A DNA stretch of 47,146 bases from Candidatus Nitrosopumilus sp. (GTDB taxonomy: Archaea; Thermoproteota; Nitrososphaeria; Nitrososphaerales; Nitrosopumilaceae), in the NCBI GenBank assembly GCA_029864335.1, contig JAOTTS010000016.1, forward strand, positions 1 through 47,146, read 5' to 3'. The notes under the pieces were generated by a model that was not told where the DNA came from, did not search any database, and was given only the letters and a program-made list of their open reading frames with translations. Of this stretch, positions 17,723-26,000 are shown one piece after another. A program made the position numbers and the translations under genes. The stretch's first letter is position 1. Each line of letters begins with the position of its first letter.

Positions 17723-18558
17723 TGTATCATCCTCTCAATTGATTTTATATCCATATTTGATTTGACAATTTTTGCCAATCTATCTAATTCATTATCAATT
17801 TTTGAAAGATTTTTCCTAGTCCATGCAATATCTTTGGGTTTTGCATGAAGAGAATCTTCTTCAGGCAGGTCCAAAGTGATTAATGGGATAGTTCCGATAA
17901 CAGGAATCTTAGTAATGTTTTTTAGTTTTTGGAATCCAGGTTTTAGCACATTGAGGTCTCCTCTAAATTTATTAAATATGAAACCTTTTACAAGTTTTTG
18001 ATATTTTTTATCAATTAAGGTCATAGTTCCCACAATACTTGCAAAAGATCCACCTTTGTCAATATCAGAAACAAGTAATACAGAAGCATCTGCTTTTTGG
18101 GCAATTCTCATATTGGCAATATCAAATTTTTGTAAATTGATTTCAGCAGGTGAACCTGCTCCTTCGATAATTACTAAATCAAAATTTTTCTGCAAAGTTT
18201 TCAATGATTTTGTGGCAATTTTAATTCCTTCAGAATTTACAAATTTTTCATAGTAATCTTTAGCATGCATTTTTTTGTAGCGTTTCCCATTTAGGTATAC
18301 AATGCTATTGTAATTTCCTACAGGCTTAAGCAAAATAGGATTCAAATCAGGTATAATTTCACAGCGAGCAGCAATTGCTTGAATAGCTTGAGCACGAGAA
18401 ATTTCAAACGTAGGCGTGATATATGCAAAATTTGACATATTTTGAGATTTGAAGGGTGCTACACTGAACCCTTTATCTGAAAAAATTCTACAGAGAGCTG
18501 CAACTAGTGTTGTTTTCCCAGCACCTGAAGATGTTCCTTGAATCATTAATGATTTCAT
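17719..18558 (-). CDS. cobQ: Cobyric acid synthase-like protein lacking the glutaminase domain
   Basis: 279 residues. The N-terminal BioD-like ATPase domain is clear: GTSSGAGKTTLVAALCR (P-loop), PFKSQNMSNFAY, EISRAQAIQA, NPILLKP, IIEGAGSPAEINL and DIDKGGSFAS. Known CobQ/CbiP proteins are about 480-510 residues because a C-terminal class-I amidotransferase domain supplies ammonia for four amidations of adenosylcobyrinate diamide. Here the protein stops after about 45 residues of linker-like helix (SKIDNELDRLAKIVKSNM), and no glutaminase follows. The stop overlaps the cbiB start as ATGA, so this short form is built into the operon and not a fresh truncation. It must use free ammonia or a separate glutaminase. 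Confidence 0.85.
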   Translation of the reverse strand: MKSLMIQGTSSGAGKTTLVAALCRIFSDKGFSVAPFKSQNMSNFAYITPTFEISRAQAIQAIAARCEIIPDLNPILLKPVGNYNSIVYLNGKRYKKMHAKDYYEKFVNSEGIKIATKSLKTLQKNFDLVIIEGAGSPAEINLQKFDIANMRIAQKADASVLLVSDIDKGGSFASIVGTMTLIDKKYQKLVKGFIFNKFRGDLNVLKPGFQKLKNITKIPVIGTIPLITLDLPEEDSLHAKPKDIAWTRKNLSKIDNELDRLAKIVKSNMDIKSIERMIQ

Positions 18559-19634
18559 GGAATCTTCTCCAATGCTTTTACTAGTTTTATGTTATCCTTG
18601 TGAGATTTAACAGCAATACGAAAATAATGGTTATTTAATCCTCTAAAATTTTTACAATCACGAATTAGGATCTTGTTTTTGAGTAACTTTTTTTGCAATT
18701 GTGTTGAATCATGAATTGTTTTGATCAAAATAAAATTTGTAGATGAATCATGGTATTCAAAACTATCTAATTTATCGATTTTATTTTTTAGATAGTTCAA
18801 TTCTTTTTTAATCATTAATTTTGATTTGATTATATGAGATTTATTTTCAAGAGAAATTTTTGCTGCTTCTTGTGCTAGAGAATTAACACTCCATGGAATT
18901 TTTATTTTCTTTAAAATTTCTGCTATTTGTTTTGATGCTGCAGCATATCCAATTCGCAATCCAGGAAATCCAAAGGATTTAGTCAAAGAGCGTAAAACAA
19001 AAAGATTGTCATATTTTTTTACATAGGATATTACAGATTCATTTGATTCAGGAACAAGTTCAATAAAACATTCATCAACAAATACAAGAGAAGAAAGTTT
19101 TTGTGCTCTTTGAATTATTTTAAGCAGATGTTTTTTTGATAAAAGTTTTCCTGTGGGATTATTAGGATTGCAAATAAAGATACATCCATTTTTTGGGATT
19201 TGTGAAATAAATGAATTAAGATGTTCAGATAAATTTAATGTTTTAAAATAGGATATTTTGCCATTGTTTAGTTTTGCCGCTGTTTCATATTCTTGGAATG
19301 TTGGAATAGGGATCAAAATTTTTTTTGCTGATAAAAATGCAAAACAAAAATTATAGATTATCTCAATTGCACCATTGCCAACCACCAGATTAGACTTATC
19401 CAAATGTGTGTATTTTTTTAGGTTAGAAATTAATTCAGATGAGCCTAAATCAGGATAGTTTTGAATAGTGTCAAAATTTTTTTTTAGGGTTTTTTTTACA
19501 GAAATAGGAATTCCAAGAGGGTTGATATTGGAACTAAAATCCAATATTTGTGGATCAGAACTTTTTAAAGGATTTCTACCACCATGAATCACTGGAACAT
19601 GTCTAACTATGGAAGATTTTGTTCTTATTTTCAC
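18555..19634 (-). CDS. cobD: Threonine-phosphate decarboxylase / histidinol-phosphate aminotransferase-like (CobD)
   Basis: 359 residues, fold-type I PLP enzyme. HGGRNPLKSS and DFSSNINPLG at the N-terminus are the CobD hallmark; CNPNNPTGKL follows, then the PLP lysine in SLTKSFGFPGLRIGY near residue 220. It makes aminopropanol O-2-phosphate from threonine phosphate for the CbiB reaction. A HisC role is the main alternative, but its place as first gene of the cobalamin operon, with a 4-bp overlap to cobQ, favours CobD. Confidence 0.88.
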   Translation of the reverse strand: MKIRTKSSIVRHVPVIHGGRNPLKSSDPQILDFSSNINPLGIPISVKKTLKKNFDTIQNYPDLGSSELISNLKKYTHLDKSNLVVGNGAIEIIYNFCFAFLSAKKILIPIPTFQEYETAAKLNNGKISYFKTLNLSEHLNSFISQIPKNGCIFICNPNNPTGKLLSKKHLLKIIQRAQKLSSLVFVDECFIELVPESNESVISYVKKYDNLFVLRSLTKSFGFPGLRIGYAAASKQIAEILKKIKIPWSVNSLAQEAAKISLENKSHIIKSKLMIKKELNYLKNKIDKLDSFEYHDSSTNFILIKTIHDSTQLQKKLLKNKILIRDCKNFRGLNNHYFRIAVKSHKDNIKLVKALEKIP

Positions 19635-19717
19635 AGTTCCAAGTAGAATTAGTCGATTTAGTATGTTGTGGTAACACAGAAAACGGTTATTAATTGAAAG
19701 GTGCTAATTACTAAATT

Positions 19718-20794
19718 ATGGTTAAAAAAAGAGTTGCAATTATTGGAGTTACAGGTTCTGTTGGTCAAGAATTTGTACAGTCATTAAACAACCATCCATG
19801 GTTTGAGGTGACTCAAATTGCAGCATCTGAGCGTTCTGCAGGTAAAAAATACCTAGATGCAATAAAGGATTCAAGTGGAATTGTTGCATGGGATGTTGGC
19901 GGAGAAATCCCTGAATATATCAAAGAAATGACAGTAAAGTCAATTGATGAATTAGATGTATCACAACTAGATTTGGTATTTTCTGCAGTTGAATCAGAAG
20001 CTGCTAGAGACATTGAGACTAAAATGGCAGCTGATTTGCCCGTAATCTCAACTAGTTCTGCTTATAGATATGAAAATGATGTTCCAATACTAATTCCAGG
20101 AATTAATGATGAGCAAACAGAGTTACTAGATATTCAAAAAAAGAACAGGAATTGGAAAGGTTGGGTAGCACCTCTTCCAAACTGTACAACAACAGGTTTA
20201 GCAATTACACTAAAACCATTACTTGAAAAATATGGTGCAAAAAAGGTCATGATGACATCAATGCAAGCTATTTCAGGTGGTGGAAAATCAGGTGTGTCTG
20301 CAATGGGAATTACGGATAACATAATTCCATACATTCCAAAAGAAGAAGGAAAGGTAAGGCAGGAAACAAGAAAAATTTTAGGTAAACTAAAAGATGGAAA
20401 AATTGAAGAAGCAGACATTAGAATAAGTTGCACTTGTACTAGGGTTCCGGTAATAGATGGACATACCGAATCTGTTTTTGTTGAAACCACAAAGGAAATT
20501 GATCCTGCTAAAGCAAAAGAGACCTACAATCAATGTAACAAAGACATCTCTGTATTAGGACTACCTTCTGCTCCAAAAGATTACTATGCATTCCATGAAG
20601 ATCCTACAAGACCTCAACCAAGAATGGAACGAACTGTTGGTGATGGAATGACTACAACAATCGGAAGAGTTGAGAAAGAAGAACTCTTTGATAACGGTCT
20701 CAAATACATGTTATTCTCACACAACAAAAAAATGGGTTCAGCAAAAGGTGCAGTATTGCTTGCAGAAATGCTATACAAAAAAGGCAAGATTTAG
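19718..20794 (+). CDS. asd: Aspartate-semialdehyde dehydrogenase
   Basis: 358 residues, archaeal/fungal-type Asd. It reduces aspartyl phosphate to aspartate semialdehyde with NADPH, leading to lysine, threonine and methionine. The NADP loop VTGSVGQEF is at residue 11, the catalytic cysteine in APLPNCTTTG at about 156, and SGGGKSGVS and RVPVIDGHTESV follow. The ATG has a GGTG site about 14 nt upstream. Threonine made here also feeds CobD in the neighbouring divergent operon (inference). The malonyl-CoA reductases of the hydroxypropionate cycle in Sulfolobales are related to Asd; that alternative cannot be excluded from sequence alone. Confidence 0.9.
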   Translation: MVKKRVAIIGVTGSVGQEFVQSLNNHPWFEVTQIAASERSAGKKYLDAIKDSSGIVAWDVGGEIPEYIKEMTVKSIDELDVSQLDLVFSAVESEAARDIETKMAADLPVISTSSAYRYENDVPILIPGINDEQTELLDIQKKNRNWKGWVAPLPNCTTTGLAITLKPLLEKYGAKKVMMTSMQAISGGGKSGVSAMGITDNIIPYIPKEEGKVRQETRKILGKLKDGKIEEADIRISCTCTRVPVIDGHTESVFVETTKEIDPAKAKETYNQCNKDISVLGLPSAPKDYYAFHEDPTRPQPRMERTVGDGMTTTIGRVEKEELFDNGLKYMLFSHNKKMGSAKGAVLLAEMLYKKGKI

Positions 20795-20821
20795 ATAATT
20801 TTTTGAAATTTTTACAATAAT

Positions 20822-20859
20822 AACTTTATAAGAACCAGAAATCTAGATCGACTCAGGTG
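20822..20859 (+). promoter_or_regulatory. TATA box and ribosome binding site for the Lrp-type gene
   Basis: ACTTTATAAG at about 20823-20832 is a good archaeal TATA box, placing transcription start near 20855 +/- a few bases. AGGTG at 20855-20859 is complementary to the 16S 3' end and lies 6 nt before the ACG at 20866. Together they fix translation at ACG rather than at the internal GTG at 20998. Confidence 0.55.
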
Positions 20860-20865
20860 TTTTAA

Positions 20866-21333
20866 ACGGCAAAAGTAGACGATTTAGATTTACAAATTTT
20901 ATCAGAATTATCTAATGATGCGTCAATTTCAGTACCACGATTATCAAAGAAAATTAATGTTAATTCATCAGTCGTATATTCAAGAATCAAAAGATTAGTG
21001 AAAAGAAAATTAATTGAACGCTTTACAATTGATGTAAATGATGCTGAACTTGGGTATAATGTAAAAGCACTAACCGGAATCAATATGGATACAAAAAAGC
21101 GCGATCACATAATTGAAGAATTATTCAAAATCGATGGAGTGAGAGAAGTTGCAGAAGTTACGGGAAGATTCGATATTTTGGTAACTATGTATTCAAAATC
21201 ATTGGATCAGATGCACAAGATGGTCTCCGAACGTATTGGTAGAATTGAGGGGATACAGTCTTCAGAATCCTTTATTGAGATGAAATCACGGATGAAAGCA
21301 ATGCCATATATGCCATCAAAGGGTAGTGACTAA
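20866..21333 (+). CDS. Lrp/AsnC family transcription regulator, apparent ACG start
   Basis: 155 residues if read from ACG: (M)AKVDDLDLQILSELSNDASI, then a helix-turn-helix (VPRLSKKINVNSSVVYSRIKR) at residues about 20-45 and the RAM ligand-binding domain from about 70 (GINMDTKKRDHIIEELF, VTGRFDILVTM). The frame has a stop at 20863-20865 directly before the ACG. No ATG, GTG or TTG occurs until 20998, which would delete the DNA-binding domain. The length from ACG is exactly that of the family. Either ACG is used as start, with the AGGTG site just before it, or the start codon has mutated. Target genes and ligand are unknown; amino-acid control is typical of the family. Confidence 0.85.
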   Translation, partial: TAKVDDLDLQILSELSNDASISVPRLSKKINVNSSVVYSRIKRLVKRKLIERFTIDVNDAELGYNVKALTGINMDTKKRDHIIEELFKIDGVREVAEVTGRFDILVTMYSKSLDQMHKMVSERIGRIEGIQSSESFIEMKSRMKAMPYMPSKGSD

Positions 21334-21335
21334 TA

Positions 21336-22265
21336 TTGCAAAAGCAAAAGTCTGAATCCCGAGTTGCGGTATATTATGAATTAACAAAACCAAAAATTTG
21401 GTATCTACTTGTATTTACTGCATTTGGTGCAGCATTAACAGCATCTAACATTTATGATATTGAAATTTCTCCAGCAACTTGGTTGCTTATGTTATTTTCA
21501 GTTGCTGCAGGTTCAGCTGCTGCAAATACGTTGACAAATTATCATGATAGGGATATTGATGCTATCATGGAAAGAACAAAAGACAGACCCCTCCCATCAA
21601 AAAGAATCTACCCTGCTGTAAAAGCAAGGAATTTTGGATTAGCGTTAGCAGGAATATCATTAGTTTTAGCATTTGGAATTTCTTTTACTACTACTTTAGA
21701 ACAAGGTGCGTGGGCAACTGCATTCATTGCATTTGGATTAGTAAACAATATTCTAGTTTATTCATATGCATTAAAACGAAATTCAAGAACTAATATTATT
21801 CTAGGAGGATTATGTGGTGGTTCACCTCCAATGATTGGCTGGGTAGCTGTTAGCATGTCAGATTTATGGACTATGGGACTTGCAATGGCAGGATTAGTGT
21901 TCATTTGGATTCCAATGCATATATGGGCTTTGACATTGCATTTTAAAGATGATTATAATAAAGTAAATGTTCCAATGCTAACTGCAGTTCAATCTGAAAA
22001 AACATCTGCACGAGCTATTGCAGGATCAACTGTGGTAATGGTATTGTTCTCAATTGCACCATTTTTCATAACTACAGAAAGTGGAGATGTAATGGTTGGT
22101 AGTGTGTATCTATGGACTGCAATAGCATCAGGTGCATTAATGATTGCATTATCAATTTGGGTAATAGTTAAGCCTATGGAAAAGGCTTCATGGACTTTGT
22201 TTAAATTTTCAAGCCCATATTTGGCAGTATTGTTTATTGCCTTAATGGTAGACTCGGCGTTATAA
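21336..22265 (+). CDS. ctaB: Heme O synthase (protoheme IX farnesyltransferase)
   Basis: 309 residues, UbiA-superfamily membrane enzyme with about nine hydrophobic helices. LTKPKIWYL opens the first helix, N-x-x-x-D-x-x-x-D appears as NYHDRDIDAIMERTKDRPLP near residue 70, and the second acidic site is in LHFKDDYNKVNVPML near residue 205. It adds a farnesyl group to heme b for the terminal heme-copper oxidase. The start TTG at 21336 lies directly after the Lrp-type gene (2 bp gap), so the two are probably cotranscribed. Confidence 0.92.
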   Translation: MQKQKSESRVAVYYELTKPKIWYLLVFTAFGAALTASNIYDIEISPATWLLMLFSVAAGSAAANTLTNYHDRDIDAIMERTKDRPLPSKRIYPAVKARNFGLALAGISLVLAFGISFTTTLEQGAWATAFIAFGLVNNILVYSYALKRNSRTNIILGGLCGGSPPMIGWVAVSMSDLWTMGLAMAGLVFIWIPMHIWALTLHFKDDYNKVNVPMLTAVQSEKTSARAIAGSTVVMVLFSIAPFFITTESGDVMVGSVYLWTAIASGALMIALSIWVIVKPMEKASWTLFKFSSPYLAVLFIALMVDSAL

Positions 22266-22469
22266 AATACTGTTATTCTCATCAAGACTGTTAAGTTCTT
22301 TAGTAATCTTTGAATGTTTTTCTACTAATGCTTCAAGTTCATTTTGAAGCTCAGATGAATTCCATTTTGAATTAATTAAGGAAGATAGTTTTGCAATGGC
22401 ACTCCATTGAAGATTATTTTGTTCATCAATCAATTCTAAAAATCGCTTTCCTTTTTCATCATCATCCAT
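22260..22469 (-). CDS. Small acidic helical protein of unknown function
   Basis: 69 residues, strongly charged and predicted all-helical: MDDDEKGKRFLELIDEQNN, then WSAIAKLSSLINSKWNSSEL and EALVEKHSKITKELNSLDE. Codon use and the ATG at 22469 with an AT-rich upstream region support a real gene. It ends overlapping the convergent ctaB stop by 6 bp. Family not recognised. Confidence 0.6.
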   Translation of the reverse strand: MDDDEKGKRFLELIDEQNNLQWSAIAKLSSLINSKWNSSELQNELEALVEKHSKITKELNSLDENNSIL

Positions 22470-22506
22470 ATTTTTTTGGGATTTTGCAATGATAAAAAGT
22501 TAGCAG

Positions 22507-22539
22507 TGGTAATTATATAATTTAAAAGTTTTATTACCA
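22507..22539. promoter_or_regulatory. Inverted TGGTAAT ... ATTACCA pair around a TATA-like core
   Basis: TGGTAAT at 22507-22513 and ATTACCA at 22533-22539 are perfect inverted copies 19 bp apart, enclosing TATATAATTT. They lie between the divergent genes at 22469 and 22560, so either could be controlled. The same heptamer occurs at 26001-26027 and 42466-42477 in front of other genes. An operator function is inferred. Confidence 0.35.
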
Positions 22540-22559
22540 ATTAAGGGCAACCCATCATA

Positions 22560-22715
22560 TTGAAATGCAGTATTTCAGAATGTAAACTAAAAGCAATAGA
22601 GACAATCAGCATAAGTTTTAGAGAAACAAGAAATCTTTGTAAAGAGCACTACAAATTATTTAAAAATAAAGATAAAAAACATCTTCCAAAATTTACCAAG
22701 GCATCAAAATTTTAA
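22560..22715 (+). CDS. 51-residue zinc-finger-like protein
   Basis: A short open frame starting at TTG: MKCSISECKLKAIETISISF, then LCKEHYKLFKNKDKKH and KFTKASKF. C-x4-C early and C-x2-H later give a compact four-ligand zinc site, a pattern seen in many tiny archaeal proteins. The frame ends in TAA at 22713-22715. Codon use is like its neighbours. Function unknown; DNA or RNA binding is plausible given the basic C-terminus. Confidence 0.55.
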   Translation: MKCSISECKLKAIETISISFRETRNLCKEHYKLFKNKDKKHLPKFTKASKF

Positions 22716-22787
22716 TGAAAATTTAATGTTTTTTCAAATCTTGAGATTATTGAAAGATTTAACATCTACTATTTTTTTAACTAAGAT

Positions 22788-23264
22788 ATGGCGGTAGGGG
22801 AGAAAACAATCAGTAAAAAGAAGCCCGTAAAAAAGGCAGATCCCAAGCCAAAAAAACAAGTTAAACCTTCATCATCAAAGAAACCAGAATTTGAGAAAGC
22901 ATGGAAGGAATACAATTCTGCATTAAATGGATGGAAAGAATCCCTTGCACAATGGCAAAAATCCACCAATGAAACTTTGATGACATATCATGATGCATGT
23001 CAAAAAGCATTAGAATCTGATGCAGAATTATTAAAAAAAGTAAGTTCAAGTTGGGAGAATACTTGGGAAGAAATTGGTCCACAATATATCAAACAGCAAA
23101 CAAAGATGATTGAAAGTATTTTCAAAGAAACCAATATTGAATCAATTAAAAAATTTAATGAACAATGGGAAAAATTTCTTTCAACATCAGGTGACGACTC
23201 GATTGTAGCATACCAGGAAGCCATCAAAAGATTCAATCAAGCGTGGCAATCAGGTCAGATGTAA
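22788..23264 (+). CDS. Phasin-like amphipathic helical protein with lysine-rich N-terminus
   Basis: 158 residues. Residues 1-35 are a disordered lysine/proline-rich tail (KKKPVKKADPKPKKQ). The rest is helical with regularly spaced tryptophans: FEKAWKEYNSALNGWKESL, AQWQKSTNETL, SWENTWEEIG and FNEQWEKFLSTSG. The first helix matches that of the protein at 26830-27240 (WQEYTKSLDNWK), so the two are homologous by eye. Composition resembles phasins, which coat polyhydroxyalkanoate granules, but no PHA synthase gene is in this window, so the role is unproven. Confidence 0.7.
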   Translation: MAVGEKTISKKKPVKKADPKPKKQVKPSSSKKPEFEKAWKEYNSALNGWKESLAQWQKSTNETLMTYHDACQKALESDAELLKKVSSSWENTWEEIGPQYIKQQTKMIESIFKETNIESIKKFNEQWEKFLSTSGDDSIVAYQEAIKRFNQAWQSGQM

Positions 23265-23294
23265 TTCAATAAAAATTGCTAATTAACAAATAAT

Positions 23295-23445
23295 TTAATT
23301 ATTTTTCATTTTAATAACTCTAAAAACTTTACACTTACAAACAGAATACATTCCACGAATTGCAGGTATACCATTTTTCATAGTTGCCTCTTCAGGATTT
23401 TCAATATTTCTTTATTTTACAATTTATACAATATGTATCAAGTAG
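23295..23445 (-). pseudogene. Decayed zinc-ribbon protein (DUF5679-type)
   Basis: Two minus-strand frames join to one small protein: TYCINCKIKK with a CxxC, then, after a frameshift, IENPEEATMKNGIPAIRGMY and SVCKCKVFRVIKMKNN with TAA at 23295-23297. Thaumarchaeal DUF5679-like proteins read CVKC ... MKNGRPAI.GTCPVCGTKVFRI, so the second CxxC has also lost its first cysteine (Tyr here). The frameshift plus the missing ligand indicate a dead gene. It lies directly behind the DUF3892 gene. Confidence 0.55.
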
Positions 23446-23446
23446 A

Positions 23447-24040
23447 TTAGATAGTTTTTTCAGTTGTTAATTTATGAAGTTTTTTCTCAATATCATCAAG
23501 TTTTTGATTTTGTTTTTGTAATGTATGAATAATTTTTTGCTCAATTTTCGTATCTATTGATTGTTCAGGTGTTGCTTCCTCTTCTGGTTCTGTGATTGGT
23601 TCTGGTGCAAGATCTAGTTCTTGAGGAAGCTCTTCTGCTGAATCTTTTGGTAATGAGCCTCTAGGACTGGAAGGAGTTTCTGGTTCTGTGATTGGTTCCT
23701 GAGGGGATTCTAATTGTTCGGTTGATTTAGATTTAGGAATTGGAAATTCTTGTATGTCACCAAGATAATCTAATTTCACTTTATTTCCATCAATTCTTAG
23801 GTATGGTGTACCTTCAATTGAGAATGCTTGAATTTTATGTCCTTTTTTCCAGGAATTTTTTCCACTGTAAATTGTAATGTAGATTAATCCATTCTTAATA
23901 TCAGATGCAATGGTTAATCGATCTATGGGTTTTCCTTTAGTAATACCTTGTTCAGTTTCTTGATGGCGTAAGGCAATATAGATTAAATGTTCAGAGTCAT
24001 AACTGACTTCAGAAATTAAATAGTCAGCCCATTTATCCAT
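23447..24040 (-). CDS. DUF3892-like protein with acidic proline-rich tail
   Basis: 197 residues. The N-terminal ~95 residues fit DUF3892: ADYLISEVSYDSEHL, then a basic middle segment and YLRIDGNKVKLDYLGDIQEF. The C-terminal half is low complexity, with two copies of EPITEPE and many Glu/Pro/Ser residues, ending in a coiled-coil (KIIHTLQKQNQKLDDIEKKL). DUF3892 has no known function. The tail suggests partner binding or oligomerisation. The ATG at 24040 fits the family start. Confidence 0.7.
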   Translation of the reverse strand: MDKWADYLISEVSYDSEHLIYIALRHQETEQGITKGKPIDRLTIASDIKNGLIYITIYSGKNSWKKGHKIQAFSIEGTPYLRIDGNKVKLDYLGDIQEFPIPKSKSTEQLESPQEPITEPETPSSPRGSLPKDSAEELPQELDLAPEPITEPEEEATPEQSIDTKIEQKIIHTLQKQNQKLDDIEKKLHKLTTEKTI

Positions 24041-24180
24041 TATAAAAAATAATGATTGATGTCTAGTAAATAAGCAATTTTAATTAAGATAATTCTAAAG
24101 TTCTAATTATTTGACTAGGGAATTTTGAAAAAATGAAAGAAGAAATAAGATTATAATTGGTTGAGAGTGCATATAATTAA

Positions 24181-24564
24181 ATGGAAATATCAATAGAGCC
24201 CTGGAAAAAATTGATTATTCATGAAGTAATTGAATACAAGTTTTATGATTGGGTCAAACAAATAGCATTTAGCACAAGGTCTTCAGGTGGGGGAATACCT
24301 ACAATGCAGTGGACAAATGGAATAGTCTTTTCACCAGCAAATTTTCCAACAACAAATGTCACAGCTGAAGAGCAATTGAAAGGAATTCTTCATTGGTCAT
24401 CAGTGTCTTTTGCAATTAAAGAAAAATTTGAAAAACAAATTGTAAAGGAAAATGCAACAATAAATCTAGTAGATGTAAGCGTAAATGAAATTTTCAAAGA
24501 ATTAGCAACAAGTTTGAAAGCTCAATCAAAATATGCAAACCTTGAATCTGGCAAAGATCAATGA
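24181..24564 (+). CDS. Protein of unknown function, first gene of an orphan pair
   Basis: 127 residues, cytoplasmic, mixed alpha/beta. It contains WVKQIAFSTRSSGGGIPTMQ and a C-terminal helical part (VNEIFKELATSLKAQSKYAN). No motif that I recognise. A GATTATAATT box about 27 bp before the ATG suggests a leaderless transcript starting here. The stop overlaps the next gene by 4 bp (ATGA), so translation of the pair is probably coupled. Confidence 0.65.
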   Translation: MEISIEPWKKLIIHEVIEYKFYDWVKQIAFSTRSSGGGIPTMQWTNGIVFSPANFPTTNVTAEEQLKGILHWSSVSFAIKEKFEKQIVKENATINLVDVSVNEIFKELATSLKAQSKYANLESGKDQ

Positions 24565-25247
24565 ATATTGAAGAAAAGATAAAAAATTGTGAAATTTATC
24601 TAAAACAGATTAAAAAATATGATCCCGATCCATTTTATGTAAATCATTTTTTTAATGAATACATCGATTCAGTAAACAATACTTATGATGATATTTTCGA
24701 AGAGGCAAACAGAGATTTTGGCTTATTTATTTTAGGAAAAATCTCACATGAAAAATTCAATGAAAAAGCAAAAATGAAAAATGATCAAAATGCACTAAAA
24801 TTTTCAGAATGGTTTTCACAAAAATTTAATCAAGAACATGAAAATTCATATCCAAATTTTATGAAAAAAATATGTAAATTTAAGAGTAAATCAGAAAAAA
24901 TTCCGGAGATTAAAATAATGATTAGAGCATCAAACCGTTACAAAGATGATGTTAATCAACAAATCAAAGTTAATTTAAGTAATGAAAAACTACGATCAAA
25001 AGAAGAATTACATATAGAAATTAAAAGACAATTACCAATTTTTTTAGAAATTATAAATCATAAAAGAAATAAAAAAAATGAGCCTAAAGTAGGTGAAAAT
25101 CAAATAAATGCATCTGCATTTTTAGATATTGAGGATCACACAGACATCGAAATTGCATATGCATCTGAAATCTACATATCTGTTATGAAACGATTAGTTG
25201 ATGAATCAAGGAAAAAAATGAAAGAATTAACAACATGGTATAATTAA
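24561..25247 (+). CDS. Charged helical protein of unknown function, second gene of an orphan pair
   Basis: 228 residues, rich in Lys, Glu and Asn, and mainly helical (IKNCEIYLKQIKKYDPDPFY at the start). Possible active-site residues are not apparent. AT content and Asn/Lys/Ile codon use are even more biased than in core genes, which may mean recent acquisition or weak selection. Overlap with the preceding gene implies a joint function. No family recognised. Confidence 0.65.
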   Translation: MNIEEKIKNCEIYLKQIKKYDPDPFYVNHFFNEYIDSVNNTYDDIFEEANRDFGLFILGKISHEKFNEKAKMKNDQNALKFSEWFSQKFNQEHENSYPNFMKKICKFKSKSEKIPEIKIMIRASNRYKDDVNQQIKVNLSNEKLRSKEELHIEIKRQLPIFLEIINHKRNKKNEPKVGENQINASAFLDIEDHTDIEIAYASEIYISVMKRLVDESRKKMKELTTWYN

Positions 25248-25248
25248 A

Positions 25249-25917
25249 TTAATTTAAAAATCCAAAAATTGATGGTGTATTCTTAATTTTGATAATTGGT
25301 AAATATGAAAATCCATGTTCAATACTATTAGAAAATTCTGGATCTTTTCCTTGATTTCCCTGATATTTTAGAAAATGTTTTGAAGGCTCAGAATCTAATT
25401 TGACATAATTGAAATTATAGTATACCTCATCCATTTCCAATGATGTGATGTACCCCAAAACCCAAGATTTTTTGTGTTGTAGTGTATACAGAGTAAGATT
25501 GGGTTCATCTGGAAATTCAGGATTATATGTTAATCGTGCTAAACTCCCTAAATCTCTAACTTGTATTGGATGAAATTGATCTGGGAGTTTTTCTGATTTT
25601 ATTGGAAGCGGTGAAATTTCTGATTCCATATTAACAATAGGGGCATAATTTGAGATATTTTTTGTAGATTCCACAATGTCACAAATTTCTTTATCTCCTT
25701 TCACCTGATATGAAACATATCTACCAATTTTTGTCATGGGGGCATAAAAAATCATCAAAGTATTTGCAAGTGCCAAACTACTTGAAATGATTCTGAAACC
25801 GTCAAGTTCTTGAGAATATACTCTTCTAGGATATTCTTGAAATGCACAAGCGTATCTTGCTAAATCATTAAAACTAGATAATTCAATAAAACATTCATTC
25901 TGAGTAATTTCCATCAC
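25249..25917 (-). CDS. Protein of unknown function
   Basis: 222 residues without signal peptide or transmembrane helices. The N-terminal ~75 residues (FIELSSFNDLARYACAFQEY) and the rest (GSLARLTYNPEFPDEPNLTL, HKKSWVLGYITSLEMDEVYY) look like two alpha/beta domains. I do not recognise a family. It is convergent with the orphan pair, with 1 bp between the stops. MEITQNECF, one codon in, is an equally good start. Confidence 0.6.
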   Translation of the reverse strand: MMEITQNECFIELSSFNDLARYACAFQEYPRRVYSQELDGFRIISSSLALANTLMIFYAPMTKIGRYVSYQVKGDKEICDIVESTKNISNYAPIVNMESEISPLPIKSEKLPDQFHPIQVRDLGSLARLTYNPEFPDEPNLTLYTLQHKKSWVLGYITSLEMDEVYYNFNYVKLDSEPSKHFLKYQGNQGKDPEFSNSIEHGFSYLPIIKIKNTPSIFGFLN

Positions 25918-26000
25918 AGAATTATGAATGGATTACGTTTTATTCTTTTGAAAACATAATTGGATTTTATTTGGTCTCTGAGGATTAGTCTTTGCCAATT

